From JAHJDR01 sp964526915 (GTDB lineage: Bacteria; UBA10199; JADGCS01), in contig CAZGMS010000148.1 of NCBI GenBank assembly GCA_964526915.1, positions 24,063 through 88,062 on the forward strand: a stretch of 64,000 nucleotides of DNA, in the 5' to 3' direction. Shown here one piece after another: positions 52,660 through 62,016 of this stretch. Below the pieces are notes generated by a model, which was given only the letters and a program-made list of their open reading frames with translations, was not told the DNA's origin and made no database searches. Every line of letters begins with the position of its first letter. The first letter of the stretch is position 1. The position numbers and the translations under genes are program-made.

Positions 52660-55600
52660 TTCCCCACCCCCTCCACAATTTTGATTTCGTCATCAGTGAG
52701 GCCGTAGAGGGAATAGACAAGCTGGTCGATTTTCTTTTCGTATTCTTTGACTTGAACCTGTTTTTGCGGATTTTTTAAGTAGTCATCGGATTTGGTGATC
52801 TCTAATATTTTATCAACAATTTCGATGAGGGGTTTTTGATTTGATTCTGAAACCGTTACAAGCGGCAAATTTATTAATGGCTCTTTATCAATCTGAAAAT
52901 TATTTCCCTGCATTTTGCCTTTGTGGCGCAACCAAAATACAACTAACTTTGAATTTAACAAGGCAACCAAATATTTAAGACTCATTCTTTCCGTTTTGAT
53001 TACATAAAATGTTGCGGAAACGTAACTGTCAAAATCAACATAACTAAAAGTTGGCTCTTCACACTTTCTTGCAACAATAATTTTTTCTCCGATAAAGTAT
53101 CTCTCATCTCTGGATCTGTGCAACCCGTATGGTTTATTGTCAGAAGTGATTACTTTTGAAAATTGATCGAGATGTTTTTTGATATTGGGATAGCCTTCAA
53201 TCTTTTTTACGTTTTTAAAACTTGAGTCGGTATAAATCACCCATTCTTTATTATTTGGATTCCCATACCAGCGAAATAATTCTTTGGTCGTATAAGATGG
53301 TTTAATTAGGCCACGCTCATTTTCTGTAAAAGGTATTCTCTCTCTTTCAGAATTGCTAAGTACAAATATGCCATCTCCAATACTGTAATTACCACCCAAC
53401 TTTGTCTGGCTTGCTTTGTTAACATAATCTTGAGGATATACGATGCCTTGCTTAACCTCTGTATCACAATCCAACTGAATATTTTGTTTGGAACATATTT
53501 TTTCTAAAACTGGGCTGACAGCTGAATTGCTAAAAGTGAGGGGTTTATTCACCATCTCTGTTCTGATTATATTTGGTTCTAAGTATTCTGTTTTATTATT
53601 TTGGCATTTGCCCAAAACAGCTAGAACATCCTCGAACTGCAATTCCTGCTCAATGAGCCTGCGGAAATCAAAATTATAGTTTTCATTGCTAGCGTCTTTT
53701 TGAAAAATCATCACCATAGTTTGAATGCCTGCACATTCAAATATTTTGTAGTCTCCAAAATCAACTAAATGCAAAATCTGGGTGTCACTCATTATCTTGT
53801 TCCTGAGCACAGAGGCACCATAGCTCGTCACCCAGTTGTTTTGAGCAATAAAAGACAAAATGCCAGTGTTGTTTCTGAGAAGATCAATGCTCTTACATGC
53901 AAAGAAATACCACAGGTCCATTTTCCCCTGATAATAGGGGGACTTTCTAAGCCCATCGAAAGCCGATTTTTGGGTATATTCTTTAATATACGGCGGATTC
54001 GCGATTACGATATCGAACCCGCCATTCTCAAACACCTCAGCAAAGTGAAATTTCCAAAGAAAAAATGGTTTTGTTTTTGATTTCTTGAATTGCTCTAGTT
54101 TCTTGAGTTCTGAAGTTTTGTTTTGTTCCTGAAGCGTGGCTTCAATAAGGCACCATTCCATCTTATCGATTTGATTTCTCAGTTTCTTTTTATTCTCTTT
54201 TTCATTCGTTTCAAAATACTCTTTATGCAACCGTTTTAATTCGTCACTCAAAGATTGAGCCCCTAACTGTTCGTATAAGTTAAGCTCTCTTTGCTGCTTT
54301 GTCTTTTCAAAGCCTTTTAACTCGGTAGCTAAAGCCATTTTTCTCGCATCCAATGCTTTTCTACAATTTTCCAATACTAGTAAATCGGCAGGTTTTTCTA
54401 AGTTATTCTTCCTCATCCAATTCGGATTTCTCTGATAATACTTTAGCCGCTCACTATCATTTTCCTGCAATTGCAGATCAATTTTACTAATTTGAGCAAC
54501 AATGTCTTGTTTTGATGTTTGAGAAAGATATTTTTCATCAAATAGTTTTACACCTTCATACTCCTCCAACAGACTATTGCCCTGCATGATTTTGAAATCC
54601 AAATTCGGTAAAGGCTGAATATCGTCTTTGTCCTCGTCAACCAATAGAGAAATAAAGAAACGTAACTTTGCTATTTCTACGGCAATTTGTTGAACGTCCA
54701 CGCCGTAAATGCACCTTTGAATTAAATACAGCTTCCTCCAATAATCAGGTTTCTTTGTCTGAAAATATTCTTTTATCTCTTTTATTGTCTTGGCTTTAAG
54801 GTTTTGGTCGGGGATCGCATCTGCAGATTTTAGCTGGGCTTGTTCCCAGAGTTTATTGTCGCGATCTACTTTATTAAGAATGAAAACCAGTTTGTTGAGC
54901 ACCCCCATGGGGAAGGCACCAGACCCAACCGCAGGATCAACAATTTTGACACTTTCAACCAGCTCTACCAACTTCTTTTTTTCCTGATCATTAAAAAGAT
55001 TTTCTTGGCTCTCGACAGAGAATAATACGCCCAATTTTTCATCCAGATTTTCTATGCCCTCAAGGTGTGTTTTGAAATAGACTTTGAGCGATTCGCTCAC
55101 CATGTAATCAACAATCTCCCTTCGCGTGTAATAACTACCTGTGGCCTTGCGAGCCGTGGTGGAGGTTTCGGGATTAAAGCTAGCCAGAAGGTTTTCAAAA
55201 ACTCTACCCAAAAGTTCAGGGTCCAGGGCAACCTCGGCATCGTCTGGTGAGTTTTCGTCAATTGTGAAGTTAAACGAAGACAGAATATTTAGCAGTCCGC
55301 TGACCAGATATTTTTTGTTTTTAGTGTCAAAATCTTTATTGAGATCAACCTTTTTCTCTTGGCTGAAAAACAGTTCATTGGGAACAACTGGCTGATTTTT
55401 TTTTGTTCTAGAAAATCCGTCTATGATAATTCCATTGGGCCTATCATCCAAACACTCAAAGAGACCGCCGTTCAAAAATGGAATGCTCTCAAAATATTTT
55501 TTCAAATCTTCCGGACTTTTAAAAAGCTCCTGATAACGAAAGACGTATTGATTACCAAAATCGGAATTGTATCCTTTGTGTCCTCTCGCCTCGCTACCAA

Positions 55601-56423
55601 AGTCCCGTTCTTCTTTTTTGGTGCTCAGCGTCGCAAAAAACAAATTCTGAAGAATGCCCGTGTAATAAGTGGTAGCTTCATCATCTAAACTCTTGAGAAT
55701 TGAATCGATGCTCTTTTTTTCAAACAATTCTCTTGGGACCAGACCTCGCTCTCGCATAAACCAGATAAAAATCATTCTGGTAATCAGTCTGATAACGGCA
55801 ATGTTTTTGCCGTTATCCTCTGCTATCGCATCTTTGGGAAATTGGGTTGTTTTTACAGCCCAAAAATACCAATAAGAAATGCGCTCGTAGAATTCTTTGG
55901 TAACCTTATCTACCGAGAAAGCATCTTTAATTTTTTCTAAACTGGAAAAATCACCGTCGCCGATTCGTTGTTTAAATGTTTTATTCGTAACTTGCAGTTC
56001 AGAACTGACAAAATAAGTAAATCGGCGGAAATTATTCCACTGCCGACGGGTGCCGATTGATTCTGGATAGACGAGAGAAAAACGAAAGTTTCCACTTGGA
56101 TCGTGGAAAACAAAAATACCTGCCGAAAACATCTGGTTTTCTGCCGACCTCAAGATGCTTTTAGCTTTTTCATACTGAGCCTTTTTGCCCAAACGCTCAG
56201 AAAGCTCTTTTTTAACCTTAAAGGAGCATACGATTAGACTGTCACCATCAGAAAAATTGATTTCACCAAGTTTCGTTCCATTTCCAAAGTCAGGGTCATC
56301 AAAGTGAGTATAATTCTCTCCGCCAGGCTTATATTGGCGGGTTTTTACTCGAAAATATTTGTTCAGCGTTTCAACAGAAAAATGTTCAATGAGGGCTTCT
56401 AAAATTTGTCTGGTTTCACTCAT
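52656..56423 (-). CDS. Large N6-adenine DNA methyltransferase (Eco57I-like)
   Basis: A 1255-residue protein. SAM-binding motif I DPAVGSGAFPMGVL lies near residue 497, and the catalytic motif IV NPPYIKEY near 808. The gap between them, about 300 residues, is typical of Eco57I-type enzymes and is rich in coiled-coil helix. The N-terminus (about 1-150) is similar to that of methylases paired with helicases (FSVDKVTKEFYERI near 175), and the C-terminus holds a target-recognition domain (residues 1000-1230). I see no PD-(D/E)xK nuclease motif in the N-terminus. Together with the adjacent PLD helicase it would form a restriction-modification unit. Confidence 0.88.
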   Translation of the reverse strand: MSETRQILEALIEHFSVETLNKYFRVKTRQYKPGGENYTHFDDPDFGNGTKLGEINFSDGDSLIVCSFKVKKELSERLGKKAQYEKAKSILRSAENQMFSAGIFVFHDPSGNFRFSLVYPESIGTRRQWNNFRRFTYFVSSELQVTNKTFKQRIGDGDFSSLEKIKDAFSVDKVTKEFYERISYWYFWAVKTTQFPKDAIAEDNGKNIAVIRLITRMIFIWFMRERGLVPRELFEKKSIDSILKSLDDEATTYYTGILQNLFFATLSTKKEERDFGSEARGHKGYNSDFGNQYVFRYQELFKSPEDLKKYFESIPFLNGGLFECLDDRPNGIIIDGFSRTKKNQPVVPNELFFSQEKKVDLNKDFDTKNKKYLVSGLLNILSSFNFTIDENSPDDAEVALDPELLGRVFENLLASFNPETSTTARKATGSYYTRREIVDYMVSESLKVYFKTHLEGIENLDEKLGVLFSVESQENLFNDQEKKKLVELVESVKIVDPAVGSGAFPMGVLNKLVFILNKVDRDNKLWEQAQLKSADAIPDQNLKAKTIKEIKEYFQTKKPDYWRKLYLIQRCIYGVDVQQIAVEIAKLRFFISLLVDEDKDDIQPLPNLDFKIMQGNSLLEEYEGVKLFDEKYLSQTSKQDIVAQISKIDLQLQENDSERLKYYQRNPNWMRKNNLEKPADLLVLENCRKALDARKMALATELKGFEKTKQQRELNLYEQLGAQSLSDELKRLHKEYFETNEKENKKKLRNQIDKMEWCLIEATLQEQNKTSELKKLEQFKKSKTKPFFLWKFHFAEVFENGGFDIVIANPPYIKEYTQKSAFDGLRKSPYYQGKMDLWYFFACKSIDLLRNNTGILSFIAQNNWVTSYGASVLRNKIMSDTQILHLVDFGDYKIFECAGIQTMVMIFQKDASNENYNFDFRRLIEQELQFEDVLAVLGKCQNNKTEYLEPNIIRTEMVNKPLTFSNSAVSPVLEKICSKQNIQLDCDTEVKQGIVYPQDYVNKASQTKLGGNYSIGDGIFVLSNSERERIPFTENERGLIKPSYTTKELFRWYGNPNNKEWVIYTDSSFKNVKKIEGYPNIKKHLDQFSKVITSDNKPYGLHRSRDERYFIGEKIIVARKCEEPTFSYVDFDSYVSATFYVIKTERMSLKYLVALLNSKLVVFWLRHKGKMQGNNFQIDKEPLINLPLVTVSESNQKPLIEIVDKILEITKSDDYLKNPQKQVQVKEYEKKIDQLVYSLYGLTDDEIKIVEGVGK

Positions 56424-59400
56424 AGTTTCTTGTTTTCAATAGCAATGATGATTTCCCTTTTTTGATCTTTTAGCCGACTATTTTCTTTGACTAAATATTC
56501 TTCACCAAGTTCGTCTTTTAATTCCAAAAGATCTTTGACGAAAGCTTCTCTAATATTGGCAATTCGACGCAAGGTATAATCTGCCAAAGTGCCGTAGCTG
56601 AGAATGTCTTCTTTCAGCGTGCGCAGAAACTTTTTACAGGGCATCAGATTCTCGCTGGCGCTTTTGATCAGAAAGTTGAGATTGTTCAGCGCCTTCATCT
56701 CCAAGCTTTGCTCACTTGTTGGGCCTAAACGATAATTTCTGAAGTCCTGAATTGCCTGATAGGCCTGCCAAAATTGGTCGGTGTTCCATTGCAACGGTTT
56801 TTCATCCGGCAAACAAGCGATTTTTTCAAACACGTCTTCAAAAACAGTTTGATAGGATTCAACCTTTTCTGCGTCAGTGCGGGCTCCACTTACATACAGC
56901 CGCCCCTTTTTAAAAAACACCAAGAGTTCGTTTTCGTTGTACCCCTTCGAGGATTTAATGCGTGGCGGGTAATTATTAAGATTTTCTATCAATTCGGGAT
57001 GTTCTTTTTTAATTCTCAAAAACTCCTTCAAAACCTTAGTATAAAAACCTTCCTCCTCTTGATCGTCCGGATTTTGCTGAATACGCTTAAATAGACCTGC
57101 AGGGGTAGGTTCCTCTTCTATGTCAAAAATTTTGCAGTCTTCACCAAGTGCGTTGTGAATCAGGAACATCTTGTTGGCCGCGATCTCACGCGACTTAACA
57201 AGTTCCGCACCCTGCTCCGTGGGGAAAAAGTTAACAATGTATAACTCCTCAAAAACCTTCTTGCTGATACGATTGATTCGCCCCAGTCGCTGGATCACGC
57301 GCACGGGATTCCAAGGAATATCGTAGTTGATGACCATTCCAGCCCGATTAAGGTTGAATCCTTCGGAAATCTTGTCTGAAGAAAGAAGAAGCTCAAAGTC
57401 ATTCTCCTGCTCCGGATAAGAAGCATCGAAGTTTTTATTTATTTTAACAATTTTTGAAGCAGGCAAATCCCCTGCGACAACTAGCATTTTACCGCCATAA
57501 TGTTTTGAGAGTTTTTTTTCTAAATAGAGCACTGTATCAACGTATTCTGTAAAAATAATAATTTTCCGTTTGGGGGCCCCCTTTTTCGACGGCTTGGAAA
57601 ATTCATCCTCAAGGTGGTCTATTAGACAGGCTGCTTTTGGATCATGCTTTATCAAAGCTAATTTTGAAAGCTTGCATAATACTTCATCAAATAATTTTAA
57701 ATCCAACTCTATTGCTTCAATAAACCCTGCTCTATTTTTGAATTCCTTGAGTTTATAGCGCTTGTGGCTTTTAGGGTATTCACCTCGACTAATTTTTTTC
57801 TCATACTCAAGCAGATATTTTTCAATCTCATCATCGCCCAATTCGTAAATTTTGTCCAAAAGAGCCCGATCCAGTATATATTCATCGGTTTTCTTGATAA
57901 ATTGATAACTGTTTTCGGTAATTATTTTAAAATTCTTGATGCTTTGCTCAAAAGAGCCAAACGAACTTTCAAAACGCTTAACGAGCAAGCGGCGCATAAA
58001 ATCAAACAAATTTCGTTGTTGAATAAACTGACGATTGTCTTCCTCATTCCTTTTTTCATGGGGATCTCTTTCATATTCAAACGGCCGGTAGATAGCTCCT
58101 TTGAAACGTCCACCATTTTCGGGGTCTCCAAAATAGTTTTCAATAATTTCTGAGTAAAATTCTGACTGTTCTTTGTTTAATTCAAAGAACCATTCTTTTG
58201 GGCCTGCAACTTTTGATAATTCTTTGACCTCGTTTTTATAAAATGGATTGTTTTGCAAATCCAAACGATTGCGCCTGATCGTCACCGGTTCAATGACATT
58301 CCTGATTTGCCTGGCTAGGTAATGCGCTCTTCCTGTGATTTTTTTGAGATCAACAGTTCCATCCCCAAATAAGGTCTTATAGTAATTTTGTGCTTTAGTT
58401 CTTTTGTTCACATCTGAAGAATTCCAATATTTTTTAATATAACCAAGTCGGTCAAAAACACCCTTAAAGCCTTTGAATTGGTCAACGAGATTGCTTTCCA
58501 ATGTGATCGATGATTTTTTGGGGGTAATGAACAACTTAAGAAGCGAAAGAATGTCACCTGGTCGATTGTTAAATGGTGTTGCAGTCAATAGAATGACCTG
58601 TTTATTGCGGCAAATATTTTTGAGGATTTCATAATCTTGAGTGTCTTGATTTCTAAAACGATGGGCTTCATCAACAATCACAACCTCGATTTCTTTTGTT
58701 TTGTTAACATACTCTAGAGTGCTTTCCAGATCACCAAGGGACCGAACCTCCCAATTTTGAAGCCCGAATTCTTCGGTATATTTATTCCAACCTGAGTTCT
58801 TATTTCTGTCTCCAACAAGTCCGGGTGGACAGATAATGACGCCTCGCGTTTTGAGCTGTTTTGCAATGGCACAAGCAATGATGGTCTTACCGAGTCCCAC
58901 AACATCAGCCACAATGACGCCATGATTGTTTTCTATAATAGACAGTGCCTGCCTGACCGCATCGAGTTGATATTGGTAGGGTATATAGCCATTTTCTTCC
59001 AATGTTTGAATCAAAGATGTGCCAATCTCTTTTTGTTCAAATGAATCTAAGTAAGTTTTTAGGACCAGACAAAACGCCTCAAAGGGAGTTACGTCTTTCA
59101 CAAGAGTTTCTTTTTCTATAACCTCAACCAGTTTCTTCTTAACCTCCTCAATTTCAGTGATTTTTACAGCTGGTTCGTTCCAGAGATCCTCGAAATATTT
59201 TTCAGCATCTGCAAAACCATAATCACCAATCTCCACATTGAATTCATTTTGAGTAGAGAGACCCGCTTTTGTTAGATTACTACTGCCCGTAATAAATAAA
59301 TTTTTCCTGCCTACTTGGCTTTGCTCCAGTTTAAAAAGATAGAGCTTGGCGTGATTAGGTTGACATGTTTTACGAATGATTAGCTTGTCTTTTTGAATCA

Positions 59401-59743
59401 ACTCAATAAAAAATCTGACCTGTTCGTAAAATTCTTTATTGTCAAAGTTGGCAGTGTTGAATGATTTTCTTATTGACTCAAAAAACTTGTATGTCTTTTC
59501 TTCATCCGACAGTTCATCTCTTTCAGAGGTCTCAATAAGTTCGAAGTTAAAACGATCAACATTTAATCCAACCAAGACTTTTATTATGGTTGAGGGATTA
59601 GACTTCAGTCCTTCATAAAGCTCTCTAATTCCAGAGAAATAAAAAAAACCAACAAGAAACTTCAGTTCCTCGCTTTTCTCAATCAACTCAATCAGACGCT
59701 TTTTTAAATCACCAGTTCCGTTATTTGTAATGAAATTTGTCAT
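56420..59743 (-). CDS. PLD-nuclease/SNF2-helicase fusion
   Basis: A 1107-residue protein. Residues 1-190 are a phospholipase-D-fold nuclease domain with the catalytic HAKLYLFKL (HxK near residue 131) and ITGSSNLTKAG (GSxN near 155). A SNF2-type helicase follows: Walker A ADVVGLGKTI near 284, DEAH near 360, TATPFNNRPGD near 390, and motif VI VIQRLGRINRIS near 819. The C-terminal 200 residues are helical. Such a protein translocates on DNA and can cut unmodified DNA. It overlaps the methylase start by ATGA. A small 19-codon frame and repeats are found upstream. Confidence 0.9.
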   Translation of the reverse strand: MTNFITNNGTGDLKKRLIELIEKSEELKFLVGFFYFSGIRELYEGLKSNPSTIIKVLVGLNVDRFNFELIETSERDELSDEEKTYKFFESIRKSFNTANFDNKEFYEQVRFFIELIQKDKLIIRKTCQPNHAKLYLFKLEQSQVGRKNLFITGSSNLTKAGLSTQNEFNVEIGDYGFADAEKYFEDLWNEPAVKITEIEEVKKKLVEVIEKETLVKDVTPFEAFCLVLKTYLDSFEQKEIGTSLIQTLEENGYIPYQYQLDAVRQALSIIENNHGVIVADVVGLGKTIIACAIAKQLKTRGVIICPPGLVGDRNKNSGWNKYTEEFGLQNWEVRSLGDLESTLEYVNKTKEIEVVIVDEAHRFRNQDTQDYEILKNICRNKQVILLTATPFNNRPGDILSLLKLFITPKKSSITLESNLVDQFKGFKGVFDRLGYIKKYWNSSDVNKRTKAQNYYKTLFGDGTVDLKKITGRAHYLARQIRNVIEPVTIRRNRLDLQNNPFYKNEVKELSKVAGPKEWFFELNKEQSEFYSEIIENYFGDPENGGRFKGAIYRPFEYERDPHEKRNEEDNRQFIQQRNLFDFMRRLLVKRFESSFGSFEQSIKNFKIITENSYQFIKKTDEYILDRALLDKIYELGDDEIEKYLLEYEKKISRGEYPKSHKRYKLKEFKNRAGFIEAIELDLKLFDEVLCKLSKLALIKHDPKAACLIDHLEDEFSKPSKKGAPKRKIIIFTEYVDTVLYLEKKLSKHYGGKMLVVAGDLPASKIVKINKNFDASYPEQENDFELLLSSDKISEGFNLNRAGMVINYDIPWNPVRVIQRLGRINRISKKVFEELYIVNFFPTEQGAELVKSREIAANKMFLIHNALGEDCKIFDIEEEPTPAGLFKRIQQNPDDQEEEGFYTKVLKEFLRIKKEHPELIENLNNYPPRIKSSKGYNENELLVFFKKGRLYVSGARTDAEKVESYQTVFEDVFEKIACLPDEKPLQWNTDQFWQAYQAIQDFRNYRLGPTSEQSLEMKALNNLNFLIKSASENLMPCKKFLRTLKEDILSYGTLADYTLRRIANIREAFVKDLLELKDELGEEYLVKENSRLKDQKREIIIAIENKKL

Positions 59744-59889
59744 TTAAGAAACCCCTTAACCAGTATTATTCCAGATTCTCTGGATCGTCGACCATCAGTA
59801 CGGCTTTTTGTTCTGGTGTTTGCATGCTGCTATTTCTCAAATAAAACTTTAACCGTAATCAAGTTACAAAAGTTACAAACCTTAGTTCT
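59744..59889. promoter_or_regulatory. Leader of the defence operon with tandem 9-base repeat and a 19-codon frame
   Basis: AGTTACAAA is repeated in tandem at 59862-59870 and 59871-59879, close to the regulator's stop. On the minus strand an ATG at 59823-59825 opens a 19-codon frame (MQTPEQKAVLMVDDPENLE, stop 59766-59768) before the helicase gene. The helicase ribosome site is AAGGGG. The tandem repeat is a candidate binding site of the regulator encoded upstream; the small frame could be a leader peptide or chance. Confidence 0.4.
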
Positions 59890-60870
59890 TTATTTAATTG
59901 TTTTAGGGAAAATTTGTCCCATTATACTTAAATACTTACTGTCCTTTTCGGCTGCTTCTTGTAATTTTTGATCAAGCTTTGCGTATAGCGGCAAAATTGT
60001 CACAATCTTATGCACAAATTTTAAATCTGTTTTTTTGAATGATAAAAGTTCCAACCCATATTTTAATTTCATTAGCATAACTTCATTATTATGTTCCTGA
60101 TATTTTCCTGCATGAAGCTCGCCGGCCTTTGTTGCAATGAATACTAGGTCCTGATGATTAATTTTTTGAGTAGAAGAAAGAATAATGATCGAACCAAAAT
60201 TTACGAAAGGATCAAGTCCTGCGTTGAAAAAATGAACTGCATAAAATGAATCTTTATCATTTAATAAGGGGATTCTGGGGAACACCCTATACTTGGAGCC
60301 TAAAATATTATTTTCCCATTCTTCTAAGGTCAGGTCGTGTATTTCTTTTCTATTAATCGCAAAAGGGATTTGATCGTCATAATTTTGCCAATTGATAATT
60401 CTTTCTAGTGGCAACCCATTCCACAATTCATAAGAAACATTAGAAAGGAGATCATTATCAACATTTAGATATTTGAGCAGAACATCGCACTCCTGATCCA
60501 TTTCAAAATACTCACCACTTTCTATTTTTTGAAGCTGCTCGATTGCTATGTTGGTACGCTTAGACATCTCCTGCAAACTGATATTTTTCTTTTGCCTGAT
60601 AATACTAATTTTTTCACCCCATAATGGATCAAGCCTGCTTATGTCTGGCGTTTCAGATTTGTCCTGAAATTTTATTGATATAAGATCGTGTATGTGAACG
60701 TCTAAGGCGATTGATATGGCTACAAGTTTTTCAATACCGATATTAACAACTTTTCCCAGCTCAATTCGATTCATGTAATCATTACTTAAACCCGCCCTCT
60801 TTGCGAGTTCACTTTGAGATATTTCCTTTGAAAGCCTTATTTTTTTTATTCTTTCGCCTATGTTTAGCAT
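59890..60870 (-). CDS. Twin-HTH regulator with inactive S24-like C-terminal domain
   Basis: A 326-residue protein. Two XRE helix-turn-helix domains stand in tandem: residues 5-62 (SQSELAKRAGLSNDYMNRIELG) and 85-140 (SLQEMSKRTNIAIEQLQKIESG). The C-terminal half (205-300) is laid out like the LexA/CI S24 sensor (DSFYAVHFFNAGLDPFVNFGSIIILSS), but the Ser of GDSMxP is missing (NAGLDP), so self-cleavage is unlikely. It would repress the defence operon and itself. A palindrome overlaps its -10 region. Confidence 0.8.
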   Translation of the reverse strand: MLNIGERIKKIRLSKEISQSELAKRAGLSNDYMNRIELGKVVNIGIEKLVAISIALDVHIHDLISIKFQDKSETPDISRLDPLWGEKISIIRQKKNISLQEMSKRTNIAIEQLQKIESGEYFEMDQECDVLLKYLNVDNDLLSNVSYELWNGLPLERIINWQNYDDQIPFAINRKEIHDLTLEEWENNILGSKYRVFPRIPLLNDKDSFYAVHFFNAGLDPFVNFGSIIILSSTQKINHQDLVFIATKAGELHAGKYQEHNNEVMLMKLKYGLELLSFKKTDLKFVHKIVTILPLYAKLDQKLQEAAEKDSKYLSIMGQIFPKTIK

Positions 60871-60884
60871 TGTAAGTCTATAAA

Positions 60885-60903
60885 ATTATAATTTGAATCA
60901 AAT
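60885..60903 (-). promoter_or_regulatory. Promoter -10 and palindrome of the twin-HTH regulator gene
   Basis: On the minus strand TATAAT (60890-60885) lies 15 bases before the ATG at 60870. Immediately upstream, ATTTGAATCAAAT (60891-60903) is a 13-base palindrome, suited to bind a dimeric HTH protein and block this promoter. A good -35 is not evident. Confidence 0.55.
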
Positions 60904-61122
60904 CAAACGAATAATAAGATTATTTTCTTGACTAAATATATAAAAGTATATTTTATAAACATCAGTGAATTTAATAAATATATATTCTTATGTTTATTTT
61001 CTTATTTGTTTTGGAGAACCTGTATATATTCTTGTGTTATTGCTTGGTAGATGCCCCCATAACTGTCCCCATTACTGTCAGTTTTTGGAACGACAAGGAG
61101 ACAGTCAATCCCCCTCTCACCC

Positions 61123-61230
61123 CCACCCACCAATGCTTTCCCTTTTTTGTTGGCACAAAAAAATCCTGACCACCCCAACTCTCCGTAGTCGGTTAGGGTG
61201 GTCAGGATTACGGGATAGATTGGTGGGTGG
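61123..61230. repeat. Nested inverted repeats (108-base cruciform)
   Basis: The outer arms CCACCCACCAAT (61123-61134) and ATTGGTGGGTGG (61219-61230) enclose inner arms AATCCTGACCACCC (61162-61175) and GGGTGGTCAGGATT (61196-61209), all perfect. It fills the divergent region between the defence regulator and the conjugation module. Possible roles are an operator, a transfer or replication origin feature, or a strong terminator. No gene lies in 60871-61254. Confidence 0.75.
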
Positions 61231-61254
61231 TGGTGAGTAAGGGTGGGTGTGGTT

Positions 61255-62016
61255 ATGAATAATTTGAATTTAACAATTAAAGAGAAATTTGGGGTTGTGA
61301 GGGATAATGAGTTCTTAAAGTTCTGTTATGAGCAGAAGTTCGTGCTGAAAAAGCAGGTTGATTCGTGGTTTTTACTGAATGGGGATTTTGGGAGTGCTGA
61401 ATCATGCAAGCGTGTGGCCAGAAGGTCTGTTTTAAGACTTTTAGGCTATGGGCTGTTGAGTGGGGGCTCTGATCGAGTTTTTGGCAAATCAAAAATTTAT
61501 GAGGTTACAAAATTAGGGATTCAAAAACTTGTCGATCAAGGGATTTTGCCAGGCGACTGCTCTTACGTTCAAAAAGACAATTCAACGCTTTACCATGATA
61601 GCTTGGTTACAAGCGTAAGACTTGCTTGTGGCCACCTTGGCATTTTTGAAAACTGGAACTCTGAACGAATTCTTAAATCAGAAAACACCGAAATCACACC
61701 TGATGCCATCACAACGCTCCGTTCAAAAAACAAAAATCTCACCATCGCCATTGAAGTGGAGCTGACTCAAAAATCAAAACAAAGACTCAGAGACATCTTC
61801 TACAAATATCAAACAAACTCTTACGATCTGGTTTTGTATTTTGTTTTGAATCAAAACCTTTTGGAATTTCTTAAAAAACTAGCGGCGGAATGTGCGCGCA
61901 AGATTTATTTTTGCGTGCTTGAGGATTTTTTGAACCATCAGCTTAACTCGGAATGGGTGAATCAATTTGATTCGTTCAAAACCGAAAAACTAACAAAGGG
62001 GGAAAATAATGGATAA
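61255..62016 (+). CDS. Replication-relaxation family protein
   Basis: A 253-residue protein from the ATG at 61255; a GTG four codons upstream is also possible. The winged-helix N-terminus (VKKQVDSWFLLNG-like segment near 30, RSVLRLLGYGLLSGG) and the nuclease-like middle (YHDSLVTSVRLACGHLG, TIAIEVELTQKSKQR near 165) match the replication-relaxation (MobC-like) proteins of plasmids and ICEs. Such proteins open DNA for relaxase or replication. It overlaps the coupling-protein gene by 8 bases. Confidence 0.8.
   Translation: MNNLNLTIKEKFGVVRDNEFLKFCYEQKFVLKKQVDSWFLLNGDFGSAESCKRVARRSVLRLLGYGLLSGGSDRVFGKSKIYEVTKLGIQKLVDQGILPGDCSYVQKDNSTLYHDSLVTSVRLACGHLGIFENWNSERILKSENTEITPDAITTLRSKNKNLTIAIEVELTQKSKQRLRDIFYKYQTNSYDLVLYFVLNQNLLEFLKKLAAECARKIYFCVLEDFLNHQLNSEWVNQFDSFKTEKLTKGENNG

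Noticed and set aside
49631..60870. The defence operon as DISARM, BREX or Gabija
   Set aside because: No DUF1998 helicase, drmB or stand-alone drmC (DISARM), no pglZ or brxC (BREX), no UvrD-like gajB (Gabija). Only single components resemble those systems.
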